Of a stretch of 64,000 nt of DNA, positions 59,733 to 64,000 are shown one piece after another (the first letter of the stretch is position 1; each line of letters opens with the position of its first letter). This stretch comes from Paguma larvata (lineage: Eukaryota; Chordata; Mammalia; Carnivora; Viverridae): NCBI GenBank assembly GCA_030068075.1, contig CM057826.1, positions 97,329,804 through 97,393,803 on the forward strand. Reading direction: 5' to 3'. The notes beneath the pieces are model-generated. The model was not told the origin of the DNA and ran no database searches. It saw only the letters and a list, made by a program, of their open reading frames with translations. A program made the position numbers and the translations under genes.

Positions 59733-61603
59733 CTGTAACTCTGATTTGTTAAGCAGGGGAGATCTCCAGGATAATAATAGAAACTCATTTATAGAAAAAC
59801 ATCAGGAATTTTGTTCTTTTCTGTTTACCATGTTTCTCCTTTACTCTTGTATTTCCAACCAGTATCACCATCTCCAAAGACTTTGTCTTTGAATCAATGA
59901 TTCTAAGAATTTTTCTTATTCCTCCAACATCCATATGTCCAACAATTTTCTAGGTGGAAGATGCACTTTGTGGAGCTTAACCATAGTGAGGGATAAGGAG
60001 ATCACTGTACCTAACCTGTCCCGGCCCCTTTAGAACTGAGTTGTCTGTTTGGAGGATATTTGACAAGGAAAGCCTCCTTTCCATCAACTACCACATGGGA
60101 GTAAATGGTAAAATTCAAAGAAATGTTCATATCTCTGATTCTAGATAGGCCTCACAATAATTTTTATCCCTCCTTGTTGAAGATTCTATCTTTAAAGGGA
60201 GATGGTCCTGAGAAATGATCAGCTAGCTACATGGCTGGCATAAGTTCCTGGCAAAAGTTGATGACCACTTATGGAGCTTTGAAGGAAGACATTTAATAGG
60301 ATAAAGATAAATGATATTCCTGAAATGATGAGAAGGGAGAAAAAATCTAAGAAAAACTGTAATATCAAATATTATAAATGGTCCTAGGTATAAATAAGAA
60401 AGATGAAACAGAGTAGGAGGAAGTCCAGAGTCAGCAATCTTATGGAGGGGTTATTAACATTATTGAGGAGATAGCTCATAATCTTCAAAAAGAAATAATG
60501 GGAAAGGTTCAAGAACAATATTTATGATTCCAAATGTCTGATTAGCCAATTGTTTGAGTAATTCAATATTTTAATATGATATAAATGCATTTGCTTGTGG
60601 ATAACTCTTTTCTAAAAGATTTGAGATCACAAGGTAAATAAAATTTCAGAGGTATTGTTAAAACTGACACAGAGATTACTGGTATTCCTGAGACTTACAT
60701 TGTTTAGATACCTGTGGGAAGTCTTCTGTTGCTAAAAGCAGAGCATCTCATAAATTCCTAATACCCCTTGTTAACAAGACCTTCTTTTCAGAAGCAGATG
60801 GATCAATAAAGCCAATACTGACCAATGCTTAATTCCAAGAAAAAAAGGTAGCAGGTACTGGTAAAGTAGAAGTGAGGTCCACCTTGGGAAACAGAAACTA
60901 GTGGTCATTTGCACTTCTCCAGAGTTCTATTCATTCCATTACAGGTAAATGCATCCTGACTCCCCATGAAGTGATTACACCCCCCCAACACACACACACT
61001 GAGTACAGTCTTATTGGGTATGTCGGTCAGGGTTTCCTGCCTGCCCCTAGCTAAGGGATAGGTGTCAGATACAGTCGGGCCAGTCAGATGCACTGTCTCT
61101 CCTAAAATTTTTGATCTTAAGTAGATTGATACAAGGAGAGAATAATTCCTGCTGAGTGAACTCTTGGAGCCACCTGGGTTCTGTCTGTTTCACAGCCTGG
61201 TTCCGAATCTTCTCATCAGCTTCAACCTTCAACTCTCCCAACAAATTCCATTTTTGTTTAACTTAGCCATCATCTATTTCTACTGCTACTAACCTAATAG
61301 CCAAGTATGACATTCATATACCCCTTATTGAATATGTCTCTCCAAATCATCTTTGTGATAGCCCAGAGTAAAACAGAGGGAATAGTGAGGCATCTAGCTG
61401 ATATTTCAAAAACTCAAAGAAGAGACAGGTATGTTGACATAGCTCCGAGTCTATAGGTAAGTGGCTTATGACTCTACCAAAACAATAAATCTGAAAATAT
61501 GATTTTAAAAAATGACCTTCGTGTAAAAAAAAAACAGAGAGGAATGTCAGGAAGCAAATGAATACATAATGGGCCACTTCAATGAAATCTGATTGTGAAA
61601 GAT

Positions 61604-61608
<5 letters not shown>

Positions 61609-61635
<27 letters not shown>
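61609..61635. repeat. (AC)n microsatellite
   Basis: An uninterrupted run of about 13 AC units. Confidence 0.95.
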
Positions 61636-62539
61636 GGGTCAGAGAATAGTACATTACTAAAGGAAGAAGAAAGGTTGGTATAAAAGAGTTAAAATTATAT
61701 CTGGAAGGCTGAAGCCAAGAAAAAAAAATGAATCAAAGCACATGGAAAAACTTGGGAGGCATCAAAAGGGGTCTTTGGTGGATATGACCAGAGCAAAGTG
61801 GCCAGAAGAATGTACTGAGTCTGGTGTTCTAACAAATGATGGTGGGGTGGGTGGTTTGGGGAGTGCAGAACTTCCTCACAACTCTTGCTTCCATCTTCTC
61901 TATGAAAGTGAAAGATCTTCAAAGCTGAAAGTGTGGAACGAACAATGGTTAAGAGGTAATTGAAGTCCAAAATAGGAGCTGTGATAGTAAGGGAACAGGA
62001 AGCCTCTGTTAAAGACTTCATTCTTCAGACCTGGATGAATTCTATCTAGCCCAAGGTGTTGAGAGAACCAACCAAAGAAAATACAGAATTACTGCCAGTA
62101 ATTTTTGGAAAATCAAAAAGAATGGAAAAGGTGTCTGAAAATTGGAAATGGAAAATTACTGTATTCCTAAAAGGAGGGAGAGTAGTATAATTTGGGCTTT
62201 GGAAAGTACGATTGCCAACTTAATGTGAAGCCTGGTTATTTAGGAATTACCAGACAGATCACATGTGCAGGTGGCACGGTGAAGCCTCTCATGCTATCCA
62301 TCAGAATAAGATGGAGAACTGGACTAAGGGCACAAACACATGGATTTCTGACTGAAAACTGCTTTCCAATGAATGTTGAATGATGAATCAGTAGCCTTCT
62401 GGAGGGCAGGATCTGGGGCTATGCTGCAGGATCCTGTTTTTGCTCATCCTGCACATATTTTAGCAACAAAACACAGAAGTCACTTTGTGGCTACTGAGAT
62501 AGAAGGAATACAACATATATTGGATTTATAATGAGTCTA

Positions 62540-62770
62540 AAAATAATCTCTATGGATCATTTATGTACAGAAATGTATGTACATTTTGGAAAGATGTTTA
62601 TCAAGAGTGAGGAAAGATATGCACCAAGGTATTAACTTTGGTGAGTGGCATAATAAAATTTTTAATGTTCTTATTTTTGTATATATCTTAGGACATTTTT
62701 GGTAATGAAGAAGTATTCCTTTCAAAATAAAGAAAAAATAACAGAGATTTATTTCAAAAAGAAAAAAAAA
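62540..62770 (+). repeat. L1ME-like 3' end inside the L3 fossil
   Basis: gaaagatatgcaccaaggta, ttaactttggtgagtggcat and tgttcttatttttgtatata, then an A-rich end, match old L1 3' UTRs. Confidence 0.6.
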
Positions 62771-63181
62771 ATCCATTGACTGGAACAATATAAAAACACA
62801 CCACATGAAAGTTAACATGAGTAACTTAAAAGTCCTCTATCAAAGTAAAAAGATTTTACAGAAGCATAAAATGGAGGAAAGATGGGTCTGGAATGGTTTA
62901 TCTGAAAATATTTGAAAGTCTTGGGTCCAATATCCATATGTGCCAAAAGGTAAACTGATGGGATCACAGACAGTATTAACAGAATATAAAAGTCAGGAAG
63001 AAAGGAAGTGATGGTTCCAATGAATTGTGGTCAGACTTCATACGAAGCACAGTGTCTAGTTCTGAGCTCTGTAGACTAAATGAATATTGATGTCCTAGAG
63101 AGAGGTCAGAGGAGGGTCAGCTGAACAGTGACAGGCTTGAAGACCACATTACCTGTGAACAAGTGACCCATGTTAATTGTT

Positions 63182-63424
63182 CTATGTCAGAGAAGATTTT
63201 TTTTTAATATTTATTTATTTTTGAGATTGAGAGAGACAGAGCATGAGTGGGGGAGAGGCAGAGAGAGAGGGAGACACAGAATCCGAAGCAGGCTCCAGAC
63301 TCTGAGCTGTCAGCACAAAGCCCGACGCAGGGCTCGAACTCACAGACCGTGAGATCATAACCAGAGCCGAAGTCGGCCACTTAACCAACTGAGCCACCCA
63401 GACACCCTATGTCAGAGAAGATTT
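63182..63424 (-). mobile_element. CAN-SINE with perfect target duplication
   Basis: The element at 63200-63406 is full length in reverse (T-tail, ctgagctgtcagcacaaagc, head complement aaccaactgagccacccaga). An exact 18-base duplication, ctatgtcagagaagattt, lies at 63182-63199 and 63407-63424. It sits inside the L3 fossil. Confidence 0.96.
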
Positions 63425-63770
63425 AAGGGATGACAACTCTCATAGCCACAGCTTGGTCAGTATTCAGACAGGACAGAGTAGAATCCACAGAAAAGGTAAA
63501 CCCACCATCAAGTGGCTGTGATTGCAGAGATTTCTAGCAGCTGGAGGCTCAGGAAGGATGATGGAGAACAGGAACACCTTGCAGATAACAACAGACAGAG
63601 GTTCAGGAAAACCCGTAATATCAGGGTTATCTCAGAGCAAAGCACGGGAGCCCAGTCATACTCTGGAACTTAGAAAGAGCTGTCCACTTCCTGAGGCATT
63701 GGAGTGCCGTGCGGGCAACAAATGAGAGAACTCAAAATGTGGATCGAGAGTAAGATTTAGTTAGCACCAA

Positions 63771-63950
63771 CTAGGGGTCCTCAAAATGTAGCTCTCACAC
63801 TACCAGCACCAACAACACCTTGGAACCTGTTAGAAACGCACATTTTCGGGCCGAGTCAAGGCCTGTTGAATTCATTAACAACATCCAGCAATCTATATGT
63901 GAACAGACCCTCTGTGATTTTAATGCATGCTCAAGTTTGAGAACCACTGG
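63771..63950 (-). repeat. MER5A DNA transposon fossil
   Basis: It begins ctaggggtcctcaaaatgta, then aacctgttagaaacgcacat, and ends ctcaagtttgagaaccactg. Both ends are recognisable as hAT-type terminal repeats. Confidence 0.85.
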
Positions 63951-64000
63951 CTTAGTGATGAAGGGATGTGAACTGCAGAGCCAGAATGCCTGGGTTTAAA
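63951..64000 (+). repeat. MIR SINE start, cut by window end
   Basis: ctgcagagccagaatgcctg followed by ggtttaaa matches the MIR 5' region. Confidence 0.6.

Larger units (their letters stand above)
61940..63500 (+). repeat. L3/CR1-type LINE fossil, reverse-transcriptase region to ORF2 end
   Basis: cagacctggatgaattctat, aggtgttgagagaaccaacc, ttactgccagtaatttttgg and the later gtcagacttcatacgaagca, cagtgtctagttctgagctc and agagaggtcagaggagggtc follow CR1/L3 ORF2. The element is old, frame-broken, and interrupted by an L1 piece and a SINE. Confidence 0.65.

Overview
The window is vertebrate nuclear DNA from a carnivore, most likely a cat (Felidae). The main evidence is a set of tRNA-Lys-derived CAN-SINEs with the feliform-type body (gctcaggtcatgatctc, then a gacagctcagagcctgg-like segment, then CT-rich and A/AAAT tails). 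There is also a fragment of a carnivore-type L1 3' end. The background is old mammalian repeats: MIR, L2, L3/CR1, MER5A, MLT1 LTR and L1M.

Only one protein-coding gene can be supported: ZNF366 (DC-SCRIPT), on the + strand. Its coding sequence lies in four exons, 24416-25747, 28894-29085, 38565-38739 and 41596-42134. All junctions are GT-AG and in phase, and together they give a 745-residue protein with 11 C2H2 zinc fingers and a C-terminal CtBP-binding PFDLS motif. The first coding exon sits in a strong GC/CpG-rich island; the rest of the window is AT-rich. The 5' non-coding exon(s) and promoter could not be placed. The first ~24 kb is therefore either intron 1 or upstream flank.

Layout: 1-24401 is non-coding DNA with SINEs, L1M, MIR and MER copies and a 115-bp inverted duplication. 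24402-42134 is the ZNF366 coding region, with introns of 3.1, 9.5 and 2.9 kb. 42135 to about 43700 is the probable 3' UTR, with two candidate poly(A) signals. 43700-64000 is downstream flank: SINEs, an MLT1A-like LTR, L1M pieces, a fossil L3/CR1 element and microsatellites. One open segment at 51306-51481 has a good splice acceptor and is phase-compatible with ZNF366 exon 4, so it is flagged as a candidate alternative last exon.

No bacterial-style system, CRISPR array, intact transposon or RNA gene was seen. The unusual items are the candidate alternative exon, a 26-bp SINE fragment with a perfect 15-bp target duplication, an inverted duplication that begins inside a MIR, an AT-rich nested palindrome, and a tail-to-tail SINE pair. 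Repeat family names come from recognising consensus-like wording in the sequence, not from a database run, and repeat borders are approximate.
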